Positions 27,501-41,300 of a DNA stretch of 64,000 nucleotides are shown piece by piece (position 1 is the first letter of the stretch; the number at the start of each line of letters is the position of its first letter). The position numbers and the translations under genes are program-made. The notes below the pieces were generated by a model. That model searched no databases. It had not been told where the DNA came from and saw only the letters and a list, made by a program, of their open reading frames with translations. This stretch comes from Vitellaria paradoxa (lineage: Eukaryota > Streptophyta > Magnoliopsida > Ericales > Sapotaceae): the NCBI GenBank assembly GCA_019916065.1, contig CM034237.1:47078367-47142366 (forward strand), read 5' to 3'.

Positions 27501-29381
27501 TATAGACAGATTAGAGTTGGGTTATGCAGTAAAACTTGAAACAGATTTTGGATCAAATGTCTGAAATATTTTATATATTAAAATATGCAAATATTACTAA
27601 TCAATTACTCACCAAAAAAAAAAAATTACCTATCAATTAATAAAAAAAATAGTACACAAGTAATATTAGCATATTGTATTTTCTATTTATAAATTTTTAA
27701 TTCTATATTGTATTTTATATTCTTATGATTTACATTATTCAATTATTTGTACTTTTTAGACTTGATGGCTTCAGCATGTTAAACCCATTTAACCCCAACT
27801 AGTTAAGCAGGGTAGGTATTAGATACAGGAATTCAACCTGTGGTGGGTTTAGAACAGGTTCTGGGAGGGTTTTCCCTATTAGGGTGAGGATTCAGCTGAC
27901 AATATCCAGTTGCCATCCCCTAATCTCCTCAGATGATGTTTCCATCAAATTTTTATTACTTGTTCTAGTATATATATTGAAGAGGCGACACATAGACTGG
28001 TTGGCCCACATCTTTTAGTTGCTCCTGACAAAATACTTATTGTGTTTAATGATCTTTATAGATGACAAATGAAGTTGGAAAGGCCTTGTTTTCTAGGGCG
28101 GGAGAGCTTGGGGTGCCAGTGGGTTTCATGTGTATGAAGGTATGTAGTTATTTCTTAGCTCAGCCGAACAAGTTATTGGAATTCAACTATATTTTAGCTC
28201 TTACAGTTTGGTTAATCCTGTCATGATTTTCAAGCTCAACCATGTAAGCTGCTGATTGCTTCTACGCAGATTATTATTACTTCATTGATGCTTGTCATGA
28301 TTCACCCACTTGACTGTTACATAGATTCCAGCCAATCCATGCTGTTAGATATAGATGCCAGTGGTTCAGATCATATTAACGAAAGGGGTCTTTTCAGGGT
28401 CTTAATCTTCATCTATCAGATATTGAGGAACTGTGCACAGAATTTCCGTCAACAGTTGTACTTCTTGATCATTTGGCTTTCTGTAAACCACCAGCGTAAG
28501 TGCCGTCTACTATTATTTTTTTAGACCTTTTCAAGCAACTTTGAAGTGAAAGACCTTCTTAGTTCTGACGTGTTGTCTTGCAGAAATGACGAAGAAAGCC
28601 ATACTTTCTCAGAGCTTTTGAAGCTATCCAGATTTCCACAGGCAAGCTGCACCACTTGTTTGACTAGAGTTCTATTTTGTTCTTTCTAAATGGACTTTTC
28701 TTTCAAATGCAACCGCATTCCACCGAGGCCTCCACATTTCTATTGGTTCTGTATTTAGACCGTTCTGTATATTTTGATCCGTGATATATAAGAACTGCCA
28801 ACCCCCCCCCCCCAAAAAAAAAAAGAAAAAGGCACTTTTTGCTTTCTGATACGCATTCAAATGCACAAGCAAAAGCTTATATATGACGATATTGTTCACG
28901 AGATAAATTTCTCTTGATGATTTTAGTGATAGTTATGATCATGTCTGGCTGGATACTTGTTGTAGGTTCATATAAAATTCAGTGCCCTATTCAGGGTGTC
29001 AAGAAAGCCACATCCATATGATGATTTATCCCAAGTTCTTTCCCAAGTAGTCTCCAGCTTCGGTGCTAACCGTGTCATGTGGGGCAGGTAAAAACTATCT
29101 TCCTTTCTGGCATCTATTAAAAGGGGATTGTTAATTGAGAGAGAATCTTCCAAAATTTTTCAATTACATGATTTTGCTATTCATCTGAAATTCAATCTTT
29201 GAGACTTTAATCTCTGAACTTGCTCAGTGACTTCCCATATGTGGTTCCTGAGTGTGGATACAAAGGAGGTAAAGAAGCAGCAACTGCCATTGCCAATCAA
29301 GTGCCTCTATCATCTTCAGAGTTGGAGTGGATCATGGGTAGAACAGTTATGCAACTCTTTCAAGGACACTGGCTTTCTTAA
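24262..29381 (+). CDS. Amidohydrolase-2 family metal-dependent hydrolase
   Basis: Ten exons: 24262-24450, 24568-24639, 26204-26283, 26870-26969, 27053-27106, 28062-28139, 28398-28495, 28584-28641, 28966-29087 and 29228-29381. They total 1005 nt (334 aa) and all phases close. Residues 1 to about 40 are Arg/Ser-rich and look like an organelle transit peptide. A second Met begins MATGATPTKVIDSHLHVW, where a cytosolic form could start. The metal-binding motif of the TIM-barrel fold is HLH at 54-56. Further candidate ligands are His216 in LLDHLAF and Asp285 in GSDFP. FSRAGELGVPVGFM and HIKFSALFRVSR fit the PF04909 type. That family includes lactonases and decarboxylases, so the substrate cannot be named. 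Intron 8 (28642-28965) uses a GC donor (CCACAG|GCAAGC). Intron 1 has a (CT)n run at 24479-24503. The gene shares a 104-bp spacer with the tRNA-Val gene. Confidence 0.9.
27431..27921. mobile_element. Inverted-repeat transposon relic in amidohydrolase intron 5
   Basis: The left end has TAGGGATGGCAA and the right end TTGCCATCCCCTA. CACCCCAACCCTCACC near the left answers GGGTGAGGATTC near the right. The element is about 490 bp, AT-rich in the middle and non-coding. Target-site duplications were not resolved. Confidence 0.5.
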
Positions 29382-30717
29382 ATTAAATCGGTGCTAGTTC
29401 TGTATGAAACATAATGCAATGAAGATAGGCCTGGATCTGTACTTAAATCTTAAGATAGGCCTGTATGGACTCTGCATATAGAATCATGAAGTGCGAGAAG
29501 TTGAATAAAGTGAACGTACCTCATGAATTGTCATTCCTCAGACATTGAACTGGATCAATTTGCTTAGCAAGTAGTAGTGCAATGAAAAGAAGAAATGGCT
29601 TAGTTTTGATGGTCAACTGAACAGTGGAGGTGCTTAGAAGCTGGAAAAAAATGAACAAAGCTTTTGAAAAACTATTTGTGAACAAACTCATCAAAAACTT
29701 GTTTATCTTCGTTTGACAAGATAAATGGGTAAGTTTGATTACATTTTTAAACTCGACAAATAAATAAGTCATTCGTGAGCAAGGGTGAAGTTGACTTAAT
29801 AGAACTCATGAATAAGCCCATTTCTCTTTTGTGAACATACTCATTTATTGTTGATGAACATATTCATTTAAATGCATATGAACATATATATAATTAAATT
29901 AAATAAGACCACTTATAAAATTTTCATGAATTAACTTTTCTCGTTAAAACTTCAATTATAACTAACTTCGGCAAGTTATAAGAAGTTTGTAAACTATATT
30001 TGTTAAGGTCGAAATTTTTATTTGTTTATTCTTTAAAGAACTCGTTTATTTGTCATTGTCATGAATAAACTCAAATTTAAGGCCTGCTAGCAAGCTAAAT
30101 TTGAGCACGAGCATATTAATAAAGTTAACCGACTTAAGCACAATGTTTGTTCTATAGGAAATATGTTATGTCGATAAAAATAAGATAGAAACTAAAAGTA
30201 CAGTGCTTGCTAATTTAAATATAAATATGTATACGTGTGCGCGCGTGATACAATCTCTTATCTAACAAAACAAGCGTCAAATATTTCGAACTAGCTTAAA
30301 ACGCATTCTCAACATACTTGACAAACATTCACGAACGGTGTTGATACCCCTCGGCTTGATTTATTTGTAGCTGAATTCCTTAATAGGTGAGGTTTTAAGC
30401 GTCCTAGCATTAAGTAGTTTGCCTAGAGGCTTGAACAGCTTGCATACATGAACCTGCTGAAATAAATAAGGTTCTCTTGATTCACTAGTTTTCCTACGAG
30501 AAAATGTCTATACAAAACCTTTTACCGCCCCTTCCTACATGGCATTTCATTTCTAAAGACTCTACCATCACCCCTACATCATAAATGAGATGCATATGGG
30601 GGGGAAAAAATAAAAGAATATCCAAACAACAAATACTTCTTTACAGAAGTCATATCCTGTACAAGCTTCACAAGAAACATTAATGGTACAATAGAGCTGC
30701 CAAATGAGACTCTTCAG
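29382..30717. other. Intergenic region between convergent amidohydrolase and GYF-protein genes
   Basis: The 3' flanks of two convergent genes lie here. 29640-30160 is AT-rich repeat-like text with recurring GAACAAACTCAT and AACTCGTTTAT motifs. I saw no exon, RNA gene or well-bounded element. Confidence 0.55.
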
Positions 30718-32125
30718 TTAATCCTCCAAGCGTTGTATCTCACCCATCATAATCCGATTGCTTGTCACCTTGAACCCAAGAAGGGCTGGATCAATTTGCC
30801 TCCCTTTCTTTCCTTTCTTCTTTCCACTCCGGCCTGCTTGTGATCCATCCAACGCCTCCGACGCTCCAGCAGTAGGAGCCTCTGGCTGTGGTGGCTTCTT
30901 GGCATTGCTTTTAAGCATATCAATGAACGATGGTTCCGAAGCATCAGCAACATCACCGGAAGATGAGGGCCGTCTAAAATGCGTTTCTTTCTTGCCAGAT
31001 GCTGCAACGTCAGAACTTTGGCTTGCTTGATGTCCCCCTGGCTCCCTTCTTCCCCCTGATGGATCCAAAAATAAAGGTCATTACTTTGATACACAGAATG
31101 CCAATAGGAGGAATGAATGCCAGAGAAACCCTAAATTAAGCTCTGCAACAGTTCAAAACCTAAACTTGGTTTTAAATAACATTATTTTCAACAGTTACAT
31201 GGCACAAACCCTAGTACCGTAGTGCCAATATATCAGCAAAGTCAAATATAGCTGCCATTATTTCATTTGAATGCTTAATCCTATTTTTCTATTATCCATT
31301 TTATATAAGGTAGCAAATCTAAACCGTACCCGTGAACCCGCCAATTAAACTAGAGTTAAATGGTTTTGGGCCAATTAAAATAATTAAACAGATTTAATTG
31401 GGTCAAAGATAAAATATCCAAGTTTTAAGTGAATTTAATTAGTTTATAATACAAACCCATTAAGCACCCAAGTAAATTCAACACCCTCCTCTCACACACC
31501 CATGACCTTTGATAGCGACTCACTCTTCTCTGCACACAAGAGGGGGCAGGCAAGAAGAAATGAGCTCTCCATAGTCCAATCAATGTTTGTAGGTCTTACG
31601 GTGGCAGAGGGTCAGGTTTTAGTTGGCTCTTTTGGTGTGGGACACATTCTTGATATAACCCATATCTAACCCACTCAATAATGACCAGTTATTAAATAGG
31701 TATAATTGGGTTCAACCCGTTTAGTTATAACCCATTATAACCTAACCCAAATCCGCCCATTTGCTAGCTCTAATTTTATCCAATATGTCAGTTATTATAT
31801 CAGATATTTTTCCTTTTTTTATAGCAAAGATAACGGGCATTATTGGATGCTTAACGAATCCTACTTTTCTGTTACTTTCTAAGATATTTATCCATTATGC
31901 CCACTGTTATATCTGATACTTTTATTTTTTTATAATATTTATTAAATATTTCATTCATCCATTATTTTTAGTTTTACTATTGTTTATTTATTCTGAGAAT
32001 TTTCGACATAATTAAAAAAAATCCCGGCCACCAAATATATCACTAAAATCTTCCTTTCCCCCAAAAAGTGTAGGAGCTCACAGCTCTCCTATCTGCCCAA
32101 GAAAATGTAAACACGCATGACTACA

Positions 32126-32180
<55 letters not shown>

Positions 32181-32305
32181 AATCATTCTATATTCCTGTC
32201 TCACCGATTAAACAGGAAGCATAGCAGGCAAGTGTGCTATAGCATCCTGTCCTATTGTGTTAATTAAACATTGGGAAGGCACACATGTCATAGGAAGATG
32301 GACTA

Positions 32306-32344
<39 letters not shown>

Positions 32345-35300
32345 ATAATAGTGCACCATTTCCCATGAAATTTGGACTCTGGAGGGCATTCCCAGAAGCC
32401 CCCCCTCCCCAGTTAGAAAACATTAGAGGAAACCCACCCCCCCCCCCAACCTAATTGAAAAAGAAATCACCTCTACTCATTTATATACCCCATTTTGGTA
32501 GATTTCAAATTTAATAAAAAGATATACTACTAAATTGGCATACCTTGAAGGCACCCTCCCCCCTCCTGCCTATTTGAAAAACAAATCATCTATATACCCC
32601 ATTTTGGTAGATTTCAAATTTAATAAAAAGATATACTTTAAATTGGCATACCTTCAGAAGGAACTGAAGGGTGTTTTCCTCTTATGACTGGATCAGAGAC
32701 CAGCTCAGACAGCCCTTCTTGAGCCGATGAATTTCTTGAGACAGGTGACCGTTTCAGCAGAAAATTGTCGGGCCCTTTGGATGCAATGGCTGGTACCCTG
32801 TCAAAATAAAAATCAATAATTAAGAAACATATGCCATCCAAGATAAGAAAAAGCGTTATAAGCTTATAATTAATAATTTATCCCTTCAATTCCAAGTTTG
32901 AGAGAATCATTTTGAATGACTAGATTCACCAGTAACACGCCTTCATCAGAGACAGAAATTCAGACGAATAGACTCAATAGTTGACTAAGAGATAAACTAC
33001 TCATTAATCAACTTCAAAACTAGGGCAAATTACTTCAACCTCCCTTGAGGTTTGCTCATAATTCAACCCCTCCCTAAGGTAAGAAAAATTGCCTACACCT
33101 CCCTTAATGAAAAAATTACTTACACTCCCTTGTTTTTAAAAATTTTGTAATGAGTTGGCCCCCTCCCATTAGTCAACTAACTCACATTTAACAAGTCAAA
33201 TTTTAAATTCATATTTTGCCCCTACAGTTTGGCCACAGCACACGCCATCACCCAATTGAGTTGACTCGATCAACTCACAAACCACCATAACCATTTTCCC
33301 TTCCTCTATTTCTCCCTCTTGAGAGCAGATACTTCCTCTTACTATCCATCATCTAGTCCATCTCTCAATCTACAAATGCACACATCCATTCTCTCTACAA
33401 ACCCAATCATTCGTTCTCACTCTACAATTCCATGTTTTCTTTACAAACCCAATCTTTCTTACTCTCTCAACAGATCCACAGACTTCTAACTCTAAACCCA
33501 ACTATCTACAAACCTAATCTTCCTCTATCAACAAACTCAATCTTTTTTCTCCACTACTACTCACAAACCACCATAACAATTTTCTCTCCCCCTCTCTCCT
33601 TCTAGGCTCTCAAGAACTGATCCCCCCTCCAACTACTCATCATTTAGTCCATCTCTCAATCTACAAATGCACACAGCCATTCTCTCTCTAAAAACCCAAT
33701 CATTCATTCTCCCTCAACAATTCCATGCTCTCTTTACAAACTCAAATTTTTCTTTACCCATCAACAAACTCACACTCTTCTTAACTCTAAACTCACTCTT
33801 TACAAACTCAATCCCCTTCTTGTTCCTCAACAAACACAACCCATACCCTTGTAACTCTCCCTCTCTCTCTCTCCCCCCCCCCCTCTTTCTCTAACCCACC
33901 CCCACATTATCTACTTCCTCCTCACCCATCCCTATAGTAAAAATCTAAGCCCACTACCATATTAAGGTTTTTAGTATTAGACATGATGGTTCAATAATGA
34001 TAATTTAGTTTCATGGATTGTTTCAAGTTTGGATTTATTTTGGTATAAAAAAAAAAATTAGTGATGGTCACAAGTTCACAAGAGGATAATTATACATAGT
34101 TGTCATAATGTGGTTTTTTTTTTTTTTTTTTGTGGGGGGGGGGGGGAGGGGTGTGAAGGATTAGATACGCCATGATTGGAAGAGATAATGGATAAGATAT
34201 GGACGTGACTGGAATTGATGGGCTAGATTAGATAGAGAATAAATGTTAAATAATGGAGAAAATAAATACAGGGAGAAAAAAAGGAGTTGCAAAGGGAAGA
34301 AAATAAAAAAGAAAGGGAAAAACATACAGAGAGAGGGTATTAACCTAGATGTTAATCTATAATGACAGCAAAAAGAAAATAAAGTGTTGTAGTAAGCGCA
34401 AAATGGTAAATTTACCATTTTCCATTAGAACCATTAAGGTACAAACTCTTACTAGGGGTTAAATGTAATTTATCATACCTCAGGAAGGGGGTTGCATTAT
34501 TAACAAACCGCAAGGGTAGTTTAAGTAATTCTCCCTAAAAACTAAGATAATGTGATTCATGGTGCTTCAATAAAAATCCACAGGTTCAACCTCCACAGGA
34601 CAAAAGAAATAGAGAAAGAGATAACATGGCACTTCAAATATCCAGGCAAAACAAATAAAGTAATTTACCCATAGTAATGACCCATGAATTCAAAAAGTTA
34701 AAAATAAAAACAGATTTAAAGACTGGTAGATTTGACTGCTTCCAGTTTCACCAAATCATAGTTAAAGCGTCGACATGATTATATGATGCTCTTATAAGTA
34801 CCCAAAAAAGGGCTTTTCATTTAGGCTTTTGCTTCAAATGTCAGCAGCACTAGTGTGATACAGCAGAAAGAATCCTGACCTGTCCTTAGCAAGCCCTTCT
34901 TGAAAAGGATCAGAAAGTCCAATCCCACCTACAACCAATTCTGGGAAATCAACACTCACATCAACAAAATCGAAACTAGCTGAGAAAAGATTAAAAGAAA
35001 ATTACCATCAATGCCAAGTGAATTATGTCTGCTGACATTAATTGCCATTTGCCCGCGGTCTGCTGTAGCAGCCAGCCCTGCCTGCTCACCCATGCCTTCC
35101 TGAATCTCTGAAGCTGGCCCCTTCATCCTACCAACTTCATTTCTGAATCCTTGCTGTTTCCCATCAAATTCTAATGAATCCCTTTCTACAGATGACTTAG
35201 CAACCATATTAGAATTTGGGTAAATTGCTTGAGAAGTTTCACCAACGCCAGAAAAAAATCGGTCTTCTTCGCTTAATAATCCAGAATTGGATCTAAGGGG

Positions 35301-38300
35301 CAGTTTGTCACTGCTTTGCAAGGAACTAACACTTTCGTCGGCTAAACCAACTTGTGGGGATCCACCTGAACCAGAGCCGTAAGGTCCAAGGTTAAATGAG
35401 TTATTTATACCTGCTTCTTGATCTGATAAAAGGCTGAAGGATTGATTAGAAGAGCTTGTTCCGGGATAGCGAGCAGATGGTGCCCTTCTGTCATAGGATA
35501 CTCCATTGCTCACATCTAACGAATCAGTTGACTGATGACCTGGTTTTTGATGGAGCAATTCCATAAGCAAACGCTTTGAACTATCATTGTTTACTCCACC
35601 AGACATCCATAAACTTGGATCTCCAGGAACCATTTTTTCTGACTCCCTAATCTGCAGCTCAGCGTTAAGTTGCAACTGCCGTAGCCGAGATTCCATCCAG
35701 TCTTTTGGTAGCGGACCATTGCCATCTGACCAGTGGCCCTCACTTGCATCAGAATGTGAAGCATGAAACTGATTGGGAATTAAAGGGTGGTGAGAGTGGA
35801 TACCAGAAGAGAACCCACCCACTTGATTAGCAGAGTTCATACGTGCACTCAGTTCCTGCATCTGCATGTCTAAACCTTGACCGCGAGCCAAGGCATTCAC
35901 AGCATCTAGGTTCATTCCCGGAGCCCCAACAGGCAAAGACAGAGACCGCTCAAATGGTGATAAACCGGGATCATAAAGGCCTCGCTGGAATTGATCTTGT
36001 AACGATAGATTCCGCTCAAGGTGACTCAACTGATCCTCAGGGGAAGGTCTCTGTTGTTGCTGATAAAAATCTAATGGGCCAAACCCTGCAGAGTGAGCTC
36101 GGTGTGCACCAGCAGGAGATCTGAGGTACTGATTTGTTTCATCAACAGGCCAGACAGAACCAATATGCCTCTCTTCTTCCATTTCCATCCGTTGCCTCAG
36201 CCCCACAGGCAACTGCCTTCCATGCATCTGCTCTTGCTGTAGAATCTGATGCTCCAATGGGTGCATCTGCCCATGCTTAGAACGTGATACAAGCTCCAAC
36301 AGATCACTTTGATGCCCTTGATGTCGTGTTTGACCAAACTTGGCTTGAATGAGATGCTCAAGGGATGGCTCAGTATGCCTTGGAGGATGATGGGAACGCT
36401 GTTGTAGTTCATGTATAATTTGCTGCTTCAATAAAACCTGATCGACAGCATTGTTGGTTCTAAGAGCATCAATGCGAGACTGTCCACGTCCAGAATCATG
36501 CATATGAGATTGCAGCAATTGTTCAAGCAGCAGCTGTCGAGCTTGAGACTGCTGTTGCTCCTGCAATAGCATTTGTTGTTGATGAAACTGCTGCTGTTGC
36601 TGTAATTGATGATGTTGTTGAAGCTGAAGCTGCCGTTGCTGGTGCTGCTGCAGCTGTAGTGCCATGAGGTGTTCCAGATCTGGGCCTGTTTGATTAGCCA
36701 GCTGTTGATGGTGAATAGAATTCCGACTTGGAACATGTTCCAGCACCGATTCATTCAAGTGGGGATGAGGAGATAAGAGATTATGCTGCTGAAGCTGTTG
36801 CTGAAATTGCTGCGCCAAAAGCTTCTCTGATGCATCCAAGCGGTTAACATCCATCGCCTCTTGATACAAATTAGGGCCATGAACTGAATTTCTTCTATAA
36901 GCATCAGGCCATGTCTCCACAGCATGAGTTGAGTCAGCTGCAGCACCAAATGAGTTAACTCTTCCGGTGACAGGGTTGACAAGCTGATCCGGAGAACCAC
37001 TGCTAGAGGGCATTTGTGATGGCTGGTTATGCCTCACATAAGTGCCTTCAAGCTCAGACCACAACAACCCAAAAGGATGCAACTTATTGTTAGTCTGATT
37101 ACGCATACCAGGTTCCGTAAATTCATTGGGAAAAGAATGATTGCCCATGGGATTTGCAATAGGATCATTTATGCCAGTAGAATTTTTCCTCATAGGATTA
37201 CCACCACTTCCAGGTCTCCCCGGAAATACGATTTCTGGACAAACACGAGGATAAACATAAGGACCAAATACAAGACTCATCAAACATGTAAAAGAATAAA
37301 GACCACAAACATGAAAAATAACTAACCTTCATCTTGAGCAACAAAATCATGAAAGTCTTGAACCTCGGAATATGGGATTTGTAAAGGACCTTCATGCTCA
37401 GAAATTCTTGACTGAGCATGCTGCATTCCGTCAAACCTAGACAATTGCCAATGGTGATCATTTGATGCAGGCAAATGAGTAATTTCTGGAATAGAGCCAG
37501 AAGCAGGTAAACTAGACCCCAATTTCTCTTCCAAAGCCCCAGGCTCCTCTACCATAGAATTTATTTCAGTATTACAGGTATGCCCATCTATAGCTTTCAG
37601 ATGCGGCATGACCTCACCCAACTCTTGGAAAGGTGATCCCTCCGGAGCATCTGCCAGACGGACAGGCAGATCAGTCCCAAAAAACCCCTGTACAAACCAC
37701 GAAATAATATCAACCCCAAGAAATGGTCCCTGAATCTCTCCTTGAGGATCCAGGTAGAACAAACTCAACTCCTCTGGCAGGATACCCCCTTCTAACTGAG
37801 ATTCATTGTGGCCGCCAGATTCATTGTGGCTGCCCTGAAAATGAAGCACATTGCCACTCCAACTCTGCTCAGAAGACGGAGAAACAAATAAAGAAGTTGG
37901 GTCATCTGGAAGCTTGGTACTGATATCAAAAGCAGCAGCAGATGAGATTTCATCAAGACAAGGCTGTTCAGCTAAGGCGGAATCTGCAACTTTGAGCTGA
38001 GAAGCATTAAGGTCTGCACCACCAATGTCTTGCACACTGCAGAAATTTGTACTAGAAATTGTTCGCATCAATTCATATGCGTTCATCCCAGGAACTTTAC
38101 CTTCCCCTTTGTTATTATCACCTCCATCTGAAACGACCAAAAGTAGTTTCAGAAGATGCCAAAAAATTAATGTGTGAACATATATATTCATAATAAGGGT
38201 TGAATAAGATCTGTTACTAACCATCTAACCAATTTATTTTAGGGCCCTCATTGTTCAAGTTGCTACAAATATTAGCCTGATGTGTAGTATCATTCAGTGC

Positions 38301-41300
38301 TCCTTCAAACGCATCAACAACCTTGGTAGACGTAGTTGAGGGAAGGACACCTTGTTTTCCATTCATGGTTTCCAACTCTCCAACATCTGGCAAGAAACAT
38401 TTTTCATAAGGTTCCAAGACAGCAAGGAACAAAAGCTTGTACAAAAAAATAAATCATATGTTACATTGCAATAAAATAAGTGAACGCCCTATCTAAATTA
38501 ACCACCTGTGATGTTATCAGTTGATCTTCCCTTTATAAACGAATTGTGCACCCCACTACTGGTGATTTTGCCCCTCCATAAATCAACGAGGATAGCCTAA
38601 AACATTGCAGAAGAAAATTTAGCCTTTCTGTAGAAAACACAAACATAAGAGCCATGGGGTGCCAATTCAAAGAGCTTACCTCCTCTTCTGCATCTGGAGT
38701 GACAAAAGCTAATGGTTCAAGTACGGTAACTTGTGTAATAGGAGGTACTTCCTCCATCTGATCAGGCATCACAACAAAAGAGGAATCCAGTTTTCGCCTG
38801 CGATAAATGTCAAGAAGCTTCCCCCTTGGATAGCGAAATGTATCAGTTGAGGAGCAAAGTTTTCCAGGGACACTTCCAGTCCTGTCAAATTGAGCACCAC
38901 CAAGGGAACCTGCAGATGGAGGTCTTACAACTGCTACACTAGATCTTCCCCGTCCTAAAGTAAACCCCACATTAGAACCCTCTGTCTTTCCTCTCTCAAT
39001 TCCAAACCCAGGGGCAGCACGGTAAGAACCTGGTCCACTAGAATTTCCCTCCATCCTATGGCGTGGCCTCCACTTGTCACGAGAATCTAAGTCACGCTCG
39101 GCAACAGCACGAGGATTGTTACCAACAAATGATTGACTATCACTGTGAGCCTCTTCCTTCTCCATGTCCGTTTTTTTTTCAATCCGAGATTCCTTATCTT
39201 TGTCTTCAGGACCCCACCTAGATGACCACTTGCTATCACGTCGAGTATCATGCCCAGAACTGCGATTGTTAACATCATGCCACCTATCAGTAGACAAAAC
39301 TCTATTATCAGTGTTTTCTCTGGTTGAAGTGTTGTCAACACGACGATCCGACTTCCTGCGATCTCTTCTACCCAGCAAACCAGTTTCCCTTTCTTCTTCA
39401 CGCCAGCGGCGACCACTCTCAGTCTCAGTTGGAATTCTTCTCCAATCTCTTTTGTCCTCGGGAACATCTGGGCGCATGCACTCCTTCTGGTTGGGATCAG
39501 CAGGATTTCCAAGAGAAAGAGAACTTGGTGGTCGCATTTCCTGCCGTACACAATACCATAAAAAATGGCAAAAAATGAAACCTGATCATAAATAGTGCAA
39601 TTATTAAATCTCAAGTCGAGATAGACTAGAGGTGCAGGCTTCCTTGAGTATGAGAAATAGAATTATTAATTATTACAGTGACAACAGGTAAAAAGAATAA
39701 TGCAAGCAAAATTAGAAGCATATAAAATTACCTAGAAAACAAACCACATACCCCCTCACACCCCCCCCCCCAAAAAAAAAATTATAAAAATGATGATGAT
39801 GACACAAAACAATCATAAAAACACATTTGAAAATAAACTAAGACATCCTAAGAGAAAGGCAAATGTCACTTTTGTTTCTAAAATAAAATAGATCACTAGG
39901 GTTACAAATTGGATTGGGACGCAAATCCATACTGCTTTAGCTGCTGAAACCAGCAAAACGAAGACAGAAAAAAGTCCAACTGACATATTGCACATCTAGA
40001 GAGACTATCACAAGACACTGGCACATACACAAATAGAAAGAGTCAACACATGAATTCAACAAGTCTCTGTTTCCAAGAAAATCAATGCTCACGAAATTAG
40101 CATTTTCTACAGACAATAATAAAAAGAAGCTTAAAAAGGTATTGCTATATTAAACAGAGCTACAATCACCTAGTAGTAGAGAACTCACCATCTTACTCTC
40201 ACTGGGTTTAGCATAAAGCCACTGGGGGGACAAAGGAATGCTGCTTTCTGATGCTGCTTGATCTGAAGTAACTGCCAATTAACATGTACAATTTCATAAG
40301 TGCAGGGTCATGCAGGACAAATTGACAGCAAGGAAAAAGATAAAAGCAAATTGTTCAATCAATTGAGAAAGAGAGATGCAAAACTAAAGCCAACCTTTTG
40401 AATCATCAAGTAGCCCTATCACTCCCTTCTCATCATCATTTCCTCCTGAAACTTCCACTGTAGTGGCATCGCCTCCAACAAGGGTAAGTGTTAATTATCT
40501 CCTTTGAAGCAATTCCATCAAAATTACATTTACAAAAACATGAATCTAGCATTATGAAAGCAAACCAAACCAAACCAAACAAAAGGCAGGGAAAATAGTA
40601 GGTGGATGTGATATGCTAAAATGCACAATGAAAAAATAGTCCCATAAGCCAGCAAGAATCAATTGATGATAAATTGTAGGTACACTTTAGGAGCAGTGGA
40701 TGGATTATCCGCATAAATATGGCAAAGACATAAGATTAATCAGACAAAGAACCTCAGTACTACCACTTAAACACCATTGCTACTTGAAAAATACCCCTCC
40801 AAAATACACAAAACAAGAAATTTCACAGGGAGTCATTTAGAAGAGGATCCTTAAGACCAATTTCCTGGATGATTTAAATTTAAAAATAAATATAAAAGAA
40901 CAATTGAATTTCAGGTTACTATCGCGCTCTCCCCCCCCCCTCTCACACATGAGTGACAAATTAGCCATCCTGGCAGACCTCACCGAAATCGTGATTTTTA
41001 GAATTCATCCAGGTGATAGTGACAATGATTCTCTCTTATCAAGCAAAGTGAATTAAAACAAAAATCGACATTGAGAGCACAGATTCAGGAACACATTTTA
41101 CAGACAAAATAAACCAGGCATTGCCAGCATAGTCAGCTCAAATAATCATAAGCAGCACTGATTTATCACACAACACATTAACAAAAAACAAGCAAATCCT
41201 CTATCTGAAACAACAAAATTACCAATCAAAAAAAAAAAAAACCCACAAAATCAAGAGATGCATAATTGGGTATACAAGTTACTCTACTGGATTGCTGAGA

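Noticed and set aside
35843..37325. Open frames on the opposite strand or other frames across the large EXA1 exons
   Set aside because: They are shadows of the 743-codon EXA1 coding exon, with no independent homology or splice support.
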